This document shows, in pieces, positions 35,341 to 46,599 of a stretch of DNA of 64,000 nt. This stretch comes from Eutreptiella sp. 'Long Island Sound 2002' (taxonomy: Eukaryota > Euglenozoa > Euglenophyceae > Eutreptiales > Eutreptiaceae), in NCBI GenBank assembly GCA_964036045.1, contig OZ038384.1, forward strand, positions 29,555,771 through 29,619,770, in the 5' to 3' direction. Positions within the stretch are counted from its first letter, which is position 1; each line of letters starts with the position of its first letter. The notes under the pieces are model-generated. The model saw nothing but the letters and a program-made list of their open reading frames with translations. It searched no databases and was not told where the DNA came from. The translations under genes were made by a program, and so were the position numbers.

Positions 35341-38300
35341 CTCTAAATAACCTTTTTGTCAATGAGAACTGTTTTTTTGAACACTTGTCGTAACAACGCA
35401 AAAGCATTAGAAGTACCCACTGCCCAAAAAAAAATGAAGAAGCCACTTTAGCAACCCAAAATCCACTGCGCCAAAGGATGGTATGACTACTCTAATGCAC
35501 CAAATAAAAAATTCAAAATAGCGTTCGAAACTCAAAAACGCAATATTTCCCCGAATGGCATTGTAAGTGTGGTACGTATGCGGGGGAAAGGTGGACTGTC
35601 GGGTTCAAGATGGACATCCGCCATTCATTCCTAGGTTATAAACTATTCTGCTGGTATTTTACTGCACGGGCATTCACCCATGTACTTGAGCTTGGTGCTC
35701 TTGATGTGGGCTTGCAAATGTGGCTTGCGTTGCATGACACAAAGGACAAGAAGCGGCACATCGGACTCCGAAAGGCCTGAGGAGGCAAATGAAATGCAAA
35801 ATGCCACTTTGCGACAGCGACTGTCGGACATTTGCCAAGATAGGGGGCTGTCCCAAGAGAGGGGGATCGTGACACCAGTCAAGACAAGGGGTTGTCTTAA
35901 TACAGCCGAACCAACGCAACGGGGTTATTGTGAAGACAAGGGCTGTCTTGGGGCTGTCCGGGGATTTTACCAAATGCGCACGGCGCGTGCACAGACACAG
36001 CACCGGTATCTATGGGGTTCCATGTGCATAGGGAACGTGTTTTAGTACCCGAAGGACATACAATGTGAGCGGGTATGGTGAAGGAATACACAAATTTTGG
36101 GGTGTGTGTCGTCCTCATCCTGTGTGGCTGCACCTACTGCATAAAGATTTTTCGAACATGGGAGCAAACCACGCATAAAGGGCCGGCCGGAATCATTCCT
36201 GTTGCGTGTAGACGATGATTGGACACTTGCATTACCGCCTCTCATGCGGAGCGCACCGGAACCACAACATGAAGGCGCCTAGCCTGATGCACACCTACCT
36301 TTGAACCATGCACAGTTTATTGCCATTCTCTATCTCCACAACATGGACTGTGGACCGATCATCCATCGTCCTACCCTTTCTCATTATGTACCTCACGTAC
36401 CCCGGTTGTACATGCTTTCTATTAAAATACCGAACATGCGGCACGAACCAATTTCTCCACCCATTGTGCCTTGCACCTATGCGTGCCCTCTATTGTTGTC
36501 GTGTATTTACATTATGTCTTTGATGTGAATTGCATAAGACATTCCCTTGGTCCCCTCTGCTCTTTGTAGATAAGTATTCTGTAACTCAACCGTGTAGGTT
36601 GCCCACCTTCGATTGCACATCTTCTGCTAGTTTGGGTTGCCGCTTATCTTCCTCTCATGGATCTCTAGATACAACCCTTGTTGCTCTCCGTTTTGGAATT
36701 CCCCATGCCACAGAATCTACGCCCCCGATCCATGGCAGAGTATTCACACCATTAGCGGCGCAGCTTGGAATGTATTGTTTGTTGTATTGACACCTTGCAC
36801 ATTCCACAGAGACCACAATACCGGCACCTAGTAGTTTGAGGTTTTGCTCAACCCCCGAGTGCTGGAGAACTATGGTATTGACAGATTTGGGTGTTTTGGG
36901 GGCACCTCCTACACATAATTCGCAGGGAGTAGCGAGTGGGAGCACCACTTGCTGCAAGGAGAAACCCCGTGTTGAGCCCTTATTCTTTGTAGACTCTTGT
37001 GGACCCGTCGTGCCACGAATATTTGACGTAAGGCATCAGCTTCCCCGCTAGGGTCCGGGGATTTTACTTCCAAGGTGCCGGTCATCTTCTTGGGTGGCTG
37101 GCAAGTATGTTGTTCCTCCTACCGTCATGAAACATGATGTGTACCTCACGTGGACCTTTGGAGGCCGACTCCAGCTGTGATGATGATGTCCTTCCCTCGT
37201 CTCCTTTTGGTACTCTTTCCACCTGCTAGTGAATGTAATGTTTCGTGAGCTGTGTATGTGGTTGATTTTATCGCTTGGCCCTCCGCGTTGTGTTGGCAAG
37301 GTTGTCACTAGGGCGATCATTTTGCCATGTCATGCTTTTCGCATGCCAAAGTTTAATTGTGTCCATCTCCTATGTAATCGGTGTTGGGCAACTGGTCTTT
37401 TTCCGAACAAGCTTCGCCATCATTCATACCTACGAGGTTTCTATTGCCATGACTTCATGCGGGTATTGGTGATGTATCACCCCCTAGACATTACGCTCTC
37501 ACGGTGTAACTTGCTTCGGGCCGCATTTCACCGAGTGCCGAGGTTGTCAACTCGCCGTGCGCAATGTGTAGCCGCAGACAAGAGACCGCTTCGGCTTGGG
37601 GCCGGGTGTATTTGTCTTATTCCGCTCTCACTTCCCCCCGCTTCTTTGAGAACAGACTCTCCCCCACTCGCCTTGCGCCATTTTCACCCCGCGTAGTGGT
37701 AGCAACCATGCACCACGGTGCATTGTTAGCTCTTGACTAAGTAGCCTACTTGGTACATTCACATGTAAACGCCCGACATTAAGAAGTCGCTGGTCTCCGA
37801 TAGAGCGCTTCACAATGTGCACATGCCATGTACGCATAGTGTGCTATTGCAAGGCACATTCTGCACCATCATCATGCACCCGATCTTGGGCCCGCTATTG
37901 GCGTAGAGCTAGCGTCATGAGGTTGACCAAAGACATTGGTAATAGCGTGCAATACATATTGGTGCAAAGTGGGGAATAGCTACCCTGGATGCAGATCCTC
38001 AAGGTCAAAAGGCAAAAGGGCATGAAAATTCAAATAGTAATATTGTCACAATATGTGACATAACAAAAGGAAACCACTACCAATGTTTCAATACCGTAGA
38101 TTCATCAATGCAATGAAAAGGTCAAAGAAAGAAAGTGATCAGATGGACTAGAAGATAAACAATTCACATGCTCCCGCGAGAGGGAGACAAGAGCACGCAC
38201 CACGATTTAACCCGTGACATTTGCCCATCTCAGGGGACTAGTCTAAGTAGAGACCGTGGTAGCCGGGATTGCCCGGGAGAGCAAGCCGTTCGGTAAAAAT

Positions 38301-41160
38301 TCGTTGAAAAGGCCCACTGTACCGCGAAAAGGCCGAGGAAAATCAAGGCAGGATTTTTGTTGAGGTCTCCCACCACAACACGATCTTCGGATGGATCATA
38401 CACAAAGTTTGACAGACAACGATGAATAATAGCAACACATGGGCATTTTTGCATCCTTATAGAAAAGTGGGCAGCAGAGAGAGAGTGTGACCAGCAACTG
38501 GCACTAACATCAACCTATTTTGAACCTTACACAAGACTTTGGAACAGAAGTGAAAACCCAAGAAATAGCGTGTTGGCTGCAACTTGGTGGTGACAATCAG
38601 CTGAACGTTCATTGTGAACAAGCGGAAAGGGGCAAGATCCGTGTGTGGATAAACCGCGCCGGGCGCCGGGTTGCTCAAGTTCTATTATCCCTATGACATT
38701 TGTCATAGTTGATGGTATAAACCTTGTCAGAAGGAGGAGCTAACATGTTGGGTGCCAAGCGAGCGAGCGCGCTTGCCGCCACAATTTCTTGAAAGACCAC
38801 GGTGAGGACACCCGAAGAATGGGACGTATTGGCTTGCAACGTCATAGTGGCACGTGTATACAAGGCACAGGGGAGAACCAAAGTATTACCCCACCATGGA
38901 GGCAGACAAACATTGTACCTCCGATGAATGGACATAATCTATGTGATAAGAACCTTGTGCTTGCATAAAATTGCTATGGGATGCCATGTCAACAATGCAT
39001 TTCAACAAATCAAAGGTGTTGCAGAAAGCTAGGAAAGCCGTGATTTGGTATAGTCCGGGAGGGAGGAAGGGCAAGTTTGACAAAGGGCCACGCGAGGCTG
39101 TGAAACCGCAAGGCAAACCACAAGCAACCGTTGTGAGGCCCCATTGCTGATTGGATGCCATAGGGATAATAGCCGAAGCGAAGAAGGCACGCAAAGCTGT
39201 TCGCAAACACTCAGAGTCCTCCCATTTGGAAGTTCCCAAAGTGACCGGCTGCAGTGACCTCTCTGCCGTCCACCCTTGGCAAACCTCCCTGCTCCCATCC
39301 CCGTCCCCTCCCCATCCTCGCTCTTTTTTTGCAGCCCTTGCACCTCATGACAAACCACCTTGGGGGTCCGCCCTTGCGAGATTTTGCTGTCACGCAATAG
39401 CACTCCTCGTGTGCTCCATTGTACATCCCAACAACGTGCGCGCATGTGGTGACACCGGTAGCATCCCCAAAGAAACGCAAGTATACGTGTGGCTTTGTGT
39501 TGTCGGCCTTTCTTTGTTAACCGGGCACCCATGGGGTGCTCCATCTCGTATCCGCATTTGTAATGCATTCTTATGATTCATCTCTTTTGCGGAGCTTACG
39601 TTATCCATCGCAACTTGGGATCCTTTTACCGCAGCACTGCTAGAGAAACACAAGTCAGATTTCAACGCGGAGTAGGCACATGCCTCTTTGGCTGCCCTAG
39701 GAAGTAGCGATACTTGCACCGTGTGTGATGCGCGTCGATGTAGCGTAGTGCGTAGTAATCGGCAATCCGTCACCTTCGTGAGAGTTGTCTTGATTCCCGC
39801 GGGATTTTTCTTCATTGTGCCGCTGCGTATTGCATCTTGTGGTGGTTTATGCGAGATTCATGCCCCTTGCAATGGCTGTGGGTCCCCAAGCATATTATCA
39901 TTCTCTGAGTGAAACCAGTGATTTGCTAGTTACCAATGATTTGCGGTTACCGCTCGGCCACCTGCTTGGTCCCCCACTCGTAAGCCAATGTATACCACCA
40001 CCCTATGTTCGTTGTGCAAATGGTAATCAAGAACATCTACTCTACCCGGGCACTGACCACAAGACCATCCAAAACCAGCTTGAAAGCCCCACGGGCAAAT
40101 TCTTTACCAACAAGAAGGTGAGGTGATTGTGGGATACGGAGCAACCCTTTGATGAATTGCAAATGATGTGGCATCTACCTCAAGACGTCTCAACATGTGG
40201 TGAAGCCATATGCTTCGGCCCGGTGACGGCGTACTCGGACTCGGAGGTGTCATCCTGGTCCACATAAAGCGAGATGTAATAAACCTCTTTGTGACCTAAT
40301 GCCTCGTTCAAGAGGGCCATCAACTTCGCCGGGAAGGTGCGGTGTGTTGTTTTCGGCTTTGCCGTCCAACAAACCATGAGAGCCAAAGAATCCACGATGG
40401 CGTTGGGACCACCCCCAATAGTGCCTCATAAACATCCCATGCTTTCGGCATACTTCCCATGGCTTTGTTGAGGGGCTTCCGTCCTGGTGGTTTGGGCCAA
40501 GCCTGTTACGGAACCCATTTCCTTGCTTGCTAAAAAAGTAAAAATTGCTTGCATCCGCCAAGGGTGTTGGGATGAGAAGAGAATCACGGAGAAAATGGGG
40601 AGGGGGAACATCCTGCGTCAAATTGATAAACAAATGGGAATGGTGTGCTTCTGTGCACTTGCACTCCGCTGTGATGGGGCACAAAAGATTGAAGCACATG
40701 CCCACAAGGAGTCTAAAGAGGAAGCGGCAGAAGACCGCGTTGCCAAAGCAAGGGGGTCACGGATGCAGAGCGAAGAGTGGTAGACGGATAGGGAGGGAGG
40801 GAGGGAGGGAGGCAGAAAGTGCAACGTCCAGGGTGCAGAGACATGTCACAACAAAAGGGACAATTTGAGTTCATACCCGGGTTATTGCAGTAAAGGAGCT
40901 CATGGTGTGTGGGAGCTGCCCGTGGTGCCCTAGCCTCGTGCGCCCGTTGCGCATCGGAGGCTATCGCAGAATATGAATCAGCCGGGTTTTCACAGCCGTG
41001 GGTATCACGGACCATGTGGCATTACATATGGGGCGGGAAGCTGACGTCCTAGCCGTGGAGTAGTGAGGGACTACACACACCACCCCAGCAGGACACCCCC
41101 CAAGCTCACAGCGGGGCCACATGGTGCCGACCCTCCGCCCATCCCCTCCCCCTTAGGCTC
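35341..41160. other. AT-richer interval without a recognised gene
   Basis: Base composition drops clearly in GC compared with both sides and long C/G runs are nearly absent. Short frames occur on both strands; the best are 35,680-36,045 (+), 38,886-39,239 (-), 39,151-39,576 (+) and 39,211-39,480 (-). None shows a domain I recognise, and the two strands overlap. A (GGAGGGA)n run lies at about 40,790-40,812. Confidence 0.5.
39010..39480 (-). CDS. possible small Cys/His-containing ORF, uncharacterised
   Basis: The minus frame from 39,480 begins MRFFGDATGVTTCAH, continues with a basic Cys/Trp stretch (EECYCVTAKSRKGGPPRW, MRCKGCKKRA) and meets TAG at 39,211. Beyond it the frame stays open to TAG at 39,010 (YPYGIQSAMGPHNGCLWF). 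The spacing of Cys, His and Trp is vaguely like a FLYWCH or SWIM-type finger, but this is a guess. An overlapping plus-strand frame (39,151-39,576) is an alternative. Confidence 0.2.
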
Positions 41161-41162
41161 CC

Positions 41163-42056
41163 ATGTCTGCCCACCTCCAGCAGATGCCCCACCACCTCCG
41201 CTGCCAAAGACCCCGCCCCAACCCTAAGGGGGAGTCCTTGTGGTCCCCAGGCCATCCCCCCCCCCTGTGTAGTCGTGAGGGAATGTGGAGTTTTTTTTTC
41301 AGGGCAGTTTCAATGCATATATCACCCATAGGAGATAACCCACGTGGCCTATTTCCATTCAAGCCACGCAACTTCACGTCCTGGGCTACCACTAGTGAAT
41401 TTTCTGCTCAAATTTGGTACGCTTGGGTTGAAAGCAGGTGGTGTGAGCCCTTTCTCCATAAGTGCCAGCAACTGAATAACACACCACTTTTGCCTGATAT
41501 TTGGAGCAACGTCAAGTTGGAGGAGGACACATCGGTGGGCCCTCAGCGCAGCCTCTTTTATTTTTGTCCAACAACACCTAACTTGGTTGCAGATCCAAAC
41601 ATGGTATTGGTAGATATGCACAAGGATGGTGTGACAAGCAAGGTTTTACCACTCCTTTTAGCGTCTAGGCTGGAAATCGGGGTTCTAGTTGCCAGCAAAC
41701 AAGCAGCAAGCAAGCAGCACGCAAGCAGCCAGCAAGAAGCAAGCAGCAAATAAGCAGCAAGATCCCATGGAACGGGAAAAATGGTAAGCAGGGCCATCCA
41801 TATATTTCGGATGCGGCCCAAATCTCAGTGGATGATACCTAGGCGTAGAAGGCCAAGGAGACCCCCTCTACCCCCTCGCAGCCATACCAACCAAAAAAGG
41901 CATCCACGACACACAAATCATGGTAGTCCAACAATGGTGTCGGAACGACGCAATCCATATTCATACCCATACCCCGCTACCAGCGTGATCGCGATGCTTC
42001 CATCGATACCATTGATTCCTTGCTTTTTGGGGGCAATGTTAACGGCAGGCTGCTGA
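41163..42056 (+). CDS. uncharacterised ORF containing a Gln/Ala/Ser repeat with an in-frame TAA
   Basis: Plus-strand frame of 196 codons to TAA at 41,751; the same frame continues to TGA at 42,054. The middle reads naturally (WYAWVESRWCEPFLHKCQQ; FYFCPTTPNLVADPNMVL). From about 41,690 a run of AGCAAGCAGC-type units encodes SKQAASKQHASSQQEASSK and the TAA follows at a place where the repeat would have CAA. After it comes a basic stretch (RRRRPRRPPLPPRSH). No family recognised. The first ATG is used only because nothing better is visible; an upstream exon is possible. Confidence 0.3.
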
Positions 42057-42836
42057 GTGACTATGGAGCCTCCGGGTCCCCACATCTCAAGCTGTTCTTT
42101 GCTAACTCGGACTCTACGGCGAATGAGACAGCACATGATCTTGCAGTACAGAGTGCTGTTCGGATTAGTCCTTCAGGACTTCAGGACTCTTCCTTTTGCC
42201 TTACAATCCCCACCCCTTTTCAGGTGGCCATTGCCCTGTGCCCTGTGGCCTGTGTCTCTCCCTCCCTCCCCTTTGCACTGGGTCGGCCCCTGCACAGGTG
42301 GTCACGTCCCCCCGTGCGACCAGGACTCCCCCTTCCCCATCTCCAGCAATATGCCCATCCCCATGGCCCACCTCAAGCCAAGCCCCAGTTTGGGGTCGCC
42401 GCCCCCCTCCAACGTGCGCCCCCCCTTCTGTCACTATGGCAATGAGGCCAATGCAGATATCACACGGCGTGACGCAGCCCATTGGATGTGCTCGGCACTG
42501 AATCTTGCGCTGCCAGAGGACTTCGCCTACATCTACGACCATGTCTGCATCGTCACACTGCACCCAGGGGAGCGCTTCACGCTGTTGCACCGGGCGACTG
42601 GCATCGGCAGTGCTGCACAGCCCACCCCAATGACGCCCATGCGGCACTCCCGCTCCAACCATTCAATGCAGGTGTGCACGTGCATGTTTGAACATCCGCA
42701 GCACTGTGCCCATGTGAGGGCCGCAATGGGGAGATGGGAGGCTTGGTTTGGGGTACCCTGTTACCCCCTTGCAATCTCCCACCCCTTGCAATCCCCCCCC
42801 CCCCCCCGGGAGACCGTCACTTACATCTTTTTCTAG
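42057..42836 (+). CDS. uncharacterised ORF with a His/Cys-rich C-terminal half
   Basis: 259-codon frame ending in TAG (42,834). The N-terminal 110 residues are Pro-rich and may be untranslated or intronic. The region of about residues 125-235 looks like real protein (RRDAAHWMCSALNLALPED; FAYIYDHVCIVTLHPGERF; CMFEHPQHCAHVRAAMG). No domain recognised. The next ORF on the same strand (42,994) may be part of the same gene. Confidence 0.3.
   Translation: MTMEPPGPHISSCSLLTRTLRRMRQHMILQYRVLFGLVLQDFRTLPFALQSPPLFRWPLPCALWPVSLPPSPLHWVGPCTGGHVPPCDQDSPFPISSNMPIPMAHLKPSPSLGSPPPSNVRPPFCHYGNEANADITRRDAAHWMCSALNLALPEDFAYIYDHVCIVTLHPGERFTLLHRATGIGSAAQPTPMTPMRHSRSNHSMQVCTCMFEHPQHCAHVRAAMGRWEAWFGVPCYPLAISHPLQSPPPPRETVTYIFF
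42786..42815 (+). repeat. poly-C + GGGAGACCGTCACTT motif, copy 1
   Basis: CCTTGCAAT, a C run of about 14, then GGGAGACCGTCACTT. A second copy with the same flanks lies at about 43,388-43,430. Confidence 0.7.
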
Positions 42837-42993
42837 GAAACATGTGTTGCGCTGGTTTGTGTTGCCCATCTGCTTTACGCATGGCCTTGCATTGCTTTCC
42901 CATTACTTCAAATCAATCACCTGTGTGTATTCTGTGATGTTCTCTCTCCAAAGGCGTTGTATGGGTTTGTTGTGTTGCTATTTCAGACCCAAG

Positions 42994-43281
42994 ATGTTTT
43001 CTCCCGGTGACCGTGTACGGTACCACTCACGCACACTTGGTGCACATGTGTTGGCCACTGTCGTGGGCCCTTCATCAAATGGGCCACAGTTTTGCCACAT
43101 TCGGTACATGTGCCCTGGTCGGGTCACTCCGCTGGATCATGAGAGCACCCAACTCTCAAGGCTAGAGGCTGTGGCGGTTGAATCACCCAAGTCTCCAGAG
43201 TCACTGGACGTTACCCCCATGGCTTTGCAACCCCAAACTCGTACCCAGAAGTTCTTTACTGTTTCTTTGGATCCCCAATAA
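42994..43281 (+). CDS. small SH3/Tudor-like ORF (GDRVRYHSRTLG), uncharacterised
   Basis: ATG follows TTTCAGACCCAAG, which could contain a splice acceptor. The 95-residue product opens MFSPGDRVRYHSRTLG, then LATVVGPSSNGPQFCHIRY and TPLDHESTQLSRLEAV. The G-D-R-V-x-Y-x-S start followed by short strands is like a small beta-barrel (SH3/Tudor type) domain; this is inference from pattern only. The tail is Ser/Pro-rich. The frame ends at TAA (43,279); if TAA is a sense codon here, it would continue. Confidence 0.4.
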   Translation: MFSPGDRVRYHSRTLGAHVLATVVGPSSNGPQFCHIRYMCPGRVTPLDHESTQLSRLEAVAVESPKSPESLDVTPMALQPQTRTQKFFTVSLDPQ

Positions 43282-43387
43282 CATCCGTGTTACATGAATC
43301 ACGTTGGTAGAGGATCTATGCAAAAGTCGCTTCACTCGTGTTCTGTTTGCTTGCATCAGTGGAGGGTACCACAGTTTGCCTTGGAAT

Positions 43388-43465
43388 ACCCTTGCAACCC
43401 CCCCCCCCCCCGGAAGACCGTCACTTGGCGACTGTCTCTCCCCCCCACCCGGGAGACCATCGCGT
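43388..43465 (+). repeat. poly-C + GGAAGACCGTCACTT motif, copies 2 and 3
   Basis: CCCTTGCAA, a C run of about 14, GGAAGACCGTCACTT, then about 25 bp later a C run with CCCGGGAGACCATCGCGT. The unit is about 600 bp from its relative at 42,786. Confidence 0.65.
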
Positions 43466-43921
43466 GCTAACGTGGAAGATTGCAAGGGGGGTACAGGGTC
43501 ACAGGGTCCGCTGGTGCGAGTATATTCAGAGGCGAAGGGGGCCGTCTTTTGTCAGCATGAGTCATCGCATTAGTCACATGGCGGTTGTGCTCTCGCTGCT
43601 TTTTGTGGACACCCGTCACCAGATTCCATCGCCCCCCCCTCTGGTGCAGCCACCTCCATAGCACTGTTCCCATTCAAGGGGGTGCAAGCTGGTGCAATCA
43701 GGCTCCCCCTTGGTTCCCAAATCTTGCAGCCCTGGAAGTGTTGCTGAGCTTCTTCTCTTGCTGCATGTTCTTGTGCACCATCAGCCCCACCACCCACCAC
43801 CCACCCCCTGCACGCTCCTTGATGGCCCCGTGAAAAAGGCATTGTCCTTCAAAGGCACAGTGCTTCGGGCCCGCACCTCAAACCCACTTCCTTCACTCCT
43901 ATTCCACCCCAACACATCCCT

Positions 43922-44182
43922 ATGCCCCGTGATGTTTGCACGTCTTCACAGAACTTGGCCGCACTCCGGTTCGCCAACAGCAGCATCGCTACAGACCTTA
44001 GCGCATACCTGATCAGCCTGCAACAGGGGTCAGTTTGTGGAATGGCGCATGAGACCATTCCCAGCTCAATGCTGGGCAAAGGGCGGAACCAGAGGCTGTT
44101 TGAAATGGATGACGCCGACGCACAAACCCTGATCAACCCGTTGGCAGCGATGACTGGAGAGCAGGTTGTGAAGGGTGGCTGA
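43922..44182 (+). CDS. uncharacterised 86-residue ORF
   Basis: Plus-strand frame ending in TGA with natural composition (ALRFANSSIATDLSAYLI; LGKGRNQRLFEMDDADAQ; LINPLAAMTGEQVVKGG). The frame is open upstream as well, so it may be the last exon of something larger. No family recognised. Confidence 0.3.
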   Translation: MPRDVCTSSQNLAALRFANSSIATDLSAYLISLQQGSVCGMAHETIPSSMLGKGRNQRLFEMDDADAQTLINPLAAMTGEQVVKGG

Positions 44183-44400
44183 CATGACATAAACCCAAGG
44201 GGTAGGTCAGGGCATGTCTTAGTGTGGTCTCCACCCCTAATCCGTGTGTGTTTGTGGAAGGAAGGCCATAGCTCAGTGGTCACAATGCCCTTCCCCAGGA
44301 AGGGGGGCCAGATGCCCAAAAAAGTGTCTGTACCTGAAATCGGCCTCAAATTTCCGGCCCTGTAATAATCTTCACTTTTTTCCACAAGAAAAATCTGTGG

Positions 44401-45159
44401 GTGGGTGCATGCATGGGTCGGCCGGGGTTGTCAGCCCCTTCCTCCCCGAGGCAGGAAGCTGTGGCCTGGTGGGAGGGCGCGGTAGCCCTGGGTGGGTTGC
44501 AGACTTCTTTTGGAGCGAACACAGGCAAGGCCAAGCCTAGAGCCACTGTTGCAGCTGATGAATTGGCAGAGCCGCCCCCCCCCCCCCCCCCCAACTTCAC
44601 GGTCTGCGGTGCCGCTGCGATGGTAAGCAGAGGAACAGGCATTCCACGCTCACCCACATCACCCCCCCCCCCCTGCTCTTCCACTGCCACACGGACACAC
44701 CCACACCCACACCCACACACCCACACCCACACCCACACCCCAACCACCCAGGTTAGGTCCGAACTGGACACCCTAGCCCCCCATCCACACCTGTACACAT
44801 TAGACGAGCTCCAAGTGCTCCAGGCCAGGTTGCCCAGTGGGCGAGCTTCGCAGCTACTGCTCCTTGCTCCTGCGTGGACACTCTCTGGTGTGCAGCAAGT
44901 TCAGGCCCTACGGCTCCCCACAGTTCCCCTCCAACTATTGTCGGGCGTGGCACCCTGGCCAGGCAACCCCCTAACCACATGCGACCCCTGCCTAGCTGAA
45001 GTCACCAAGCAGCTCACCTACCTGCACGGAGACTGCTTCCTCCATGTGGACCTGGAGGCCATCTCTACTACTGCCATGTGGGAACCTTGGTTCTCCGCCT
45101 TCTCGCGCCGGCACGACATACCCATGCATCTCATCGTCCTTCTCATCTGTGAGGTCTGA
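44401..45159 (+). CDS. uncharacterised ORF interrupted by poly-C and a CCCACA microsatellite
   Basis: 252-codon frame ending at TGA. Its middle is spanned by C runs (44,577-44,592; 44,661-44,672) and a (CACACC)n microsatellite (44,693-44,745), more likely an intron ending at CCACCCAG before GTTAGGTCC than protein. The last 130 codons are well mixed (LYTLDELQVLQARLPSGR; TYLHGDCFLHVDLEAI; SAFSRRHDIPMHLIVLL). No domain recognised. Confidence 0.3.
   Translation: MGACMGRPGLSAPSSPRQEAVAWWEGAVALGGLQTSFGANTGKAKPRATVAADELAEPPPPPPPNFTVCGAAAMVSRGTGIPRSPTSPPPPCSSTATRTHPHPHPHTHTHTHTPTTQVRSELDTLAPHPHLYTLDELQVLQARLPSGRASQLLLLAPAWTLSGVQQVQALRLPTVPLQLLSGVAPWPGNPLTTCDPCLAEVTKQLTYLHGDCFLHVDLEAISTTAMWEPWFSAFSRRHDIPMHLIVLLICEV
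44693..44745. repeat. (CACACC)n microsatellite
   Basis: Tandem ACCCACACCCACAC units on the plus strand, directly upstream of a possible splice acceptor. Confidence 0.85.
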
Positions 45160-46060
45160 GGTCTGCCAAGCCTTGATCCCGGCTGGTGCAGCCGCCCATG
45201 CACACAACCTAACCGCCCAGCCCCTTCTAGGTTTGCTTGACCTCTTGGGGTCAGCATGCAAGGCTTGTTCACTGGTCACTGCCCTTGACAACATCCCCGC
45301 TCGCCTCCTCACTAGCTTCACTGGTGGAGTGGTGCTTGGTGTCTCCGCCAAGGTTGCCATGGCATAGGCTGGTGTGACATTCGTGGCAAACGTGATGATG
45401 CGGTATGCCCTATACAAGGGCTCCGGGCCCTGAAATGCCTTGAAATCCTTTCAGCTTGTGTCAGTTCGCTCTACCTTTGCCGGTGTTGATCCGGGTTGCA
45501 CCCAACGCCACTTGAACAACACAACCGAGCTCTCTACCACCTAGACGGGTGACACTTTGGGGCACTGTCAGAGCATGTACCAGCCTTTGGTTGCACTGGT
45601 TGCTGTAGTTGCCGCCATTTTGCTCCTGGTACAATACTCCGCAGTTGTCCTGGGCAAGTGGGAGGAAAGCGATGCTTACTTCTAGGTCGTGTCTTGGTAG
45701 ACTTCCCAGGTCATGCAGTTGGCGGCACCGGCATGGGATTTTGGCAATTGGTCCCAAACATTATATGAGCGGTAGCGGATATGACCATTGGCCACAAACA
45801 AGCTCCCAGAGCCGGTCACTCCCCTCGAGGACCACAAGCAGGGTTGTTGCATGGCTAGGGAGGGTTTCAGTTCCACGCAAATTCCAAGCGCCACCTTGCC
45901 CAAGCCAACCGATGCGCAGCTGACCGCACCATGCGGGCCCCTCCCCGCCTGTCATTTTTGTTCCACTGATGACCACCTTTTTATCCGCCCTTCCTTGCTT
46001 CGGGTGCAATCCATCGCAAAATGCCTTCCCTCGTTCTGAATCATGGCTTGGATCCCTAGC
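45160..46060. other. no recognised feature
   Basis: Short frames only (for example 45,609-45,923 plus and 45,461-45,757 minus), no domain, no repeat of note. Confidence 0.4.
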
Positions 46061-46599
46061 CTACTGAAGTTGGAGTTCTTCTACGCATTCCTGTGGTCTG
46101 CCAGTTTGCTGCAACAAGATTGCTACATGGTGGGCCTCACGGGGAAGTCCGCAGACACTAGGTCCTCTAAGATGGTTGGTATCTCCATCATCCACGTGGT
46201 CCCCACACAATCCACCTAGTGCCTATTAGGTGCATCGGCAAGCTCCTCCACAAGACCAAGCAGGCCGTGGCGTCCCTAGTAACAGAAGACTCCCCGCCAG
46301 CACCACATGTAGTATTGAGGCTAGCACAGAACAAAGTCATATCATGCGGTGCACTGATGATATTCACTCCCAAGTTTTCCTTGTCGGGTCTATTTGGGTG
46401 CCACGTAGCATGGCCCAACATGAGTGGAAAACTTTTTGTATGGTTCCAAGGAGCATGGAAATGTTTTGGTGAATTTTCTCCTCTAGAGGTGCCTCCAATG
46501 TCGGGTCCGACTCCCGGGCCAATCAAGCTGCCACATGGAGCCCGGAAAAGGTTCCTTGGTGGACCAGGTGTGAATTATTATTTTGCTTTTTATGACTAG
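46040..46599 (+). CDS. uncharacterised plus-strand coding-like segment
   Basis: Two overlapping frames look like protein. The first, at about 46,045-46,220, reads LLKLEFFYAFLWSASLLQQD and VGISIIHVVPTQST and meets TAG. The second, 46,219-46,599, reads KLLHKTKQAVASLVTEDS and LAQNKVISCGALMIFTPK and ends at TAG. A frameshift between them would give one product. No family recognised. Confidence 0.25.
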
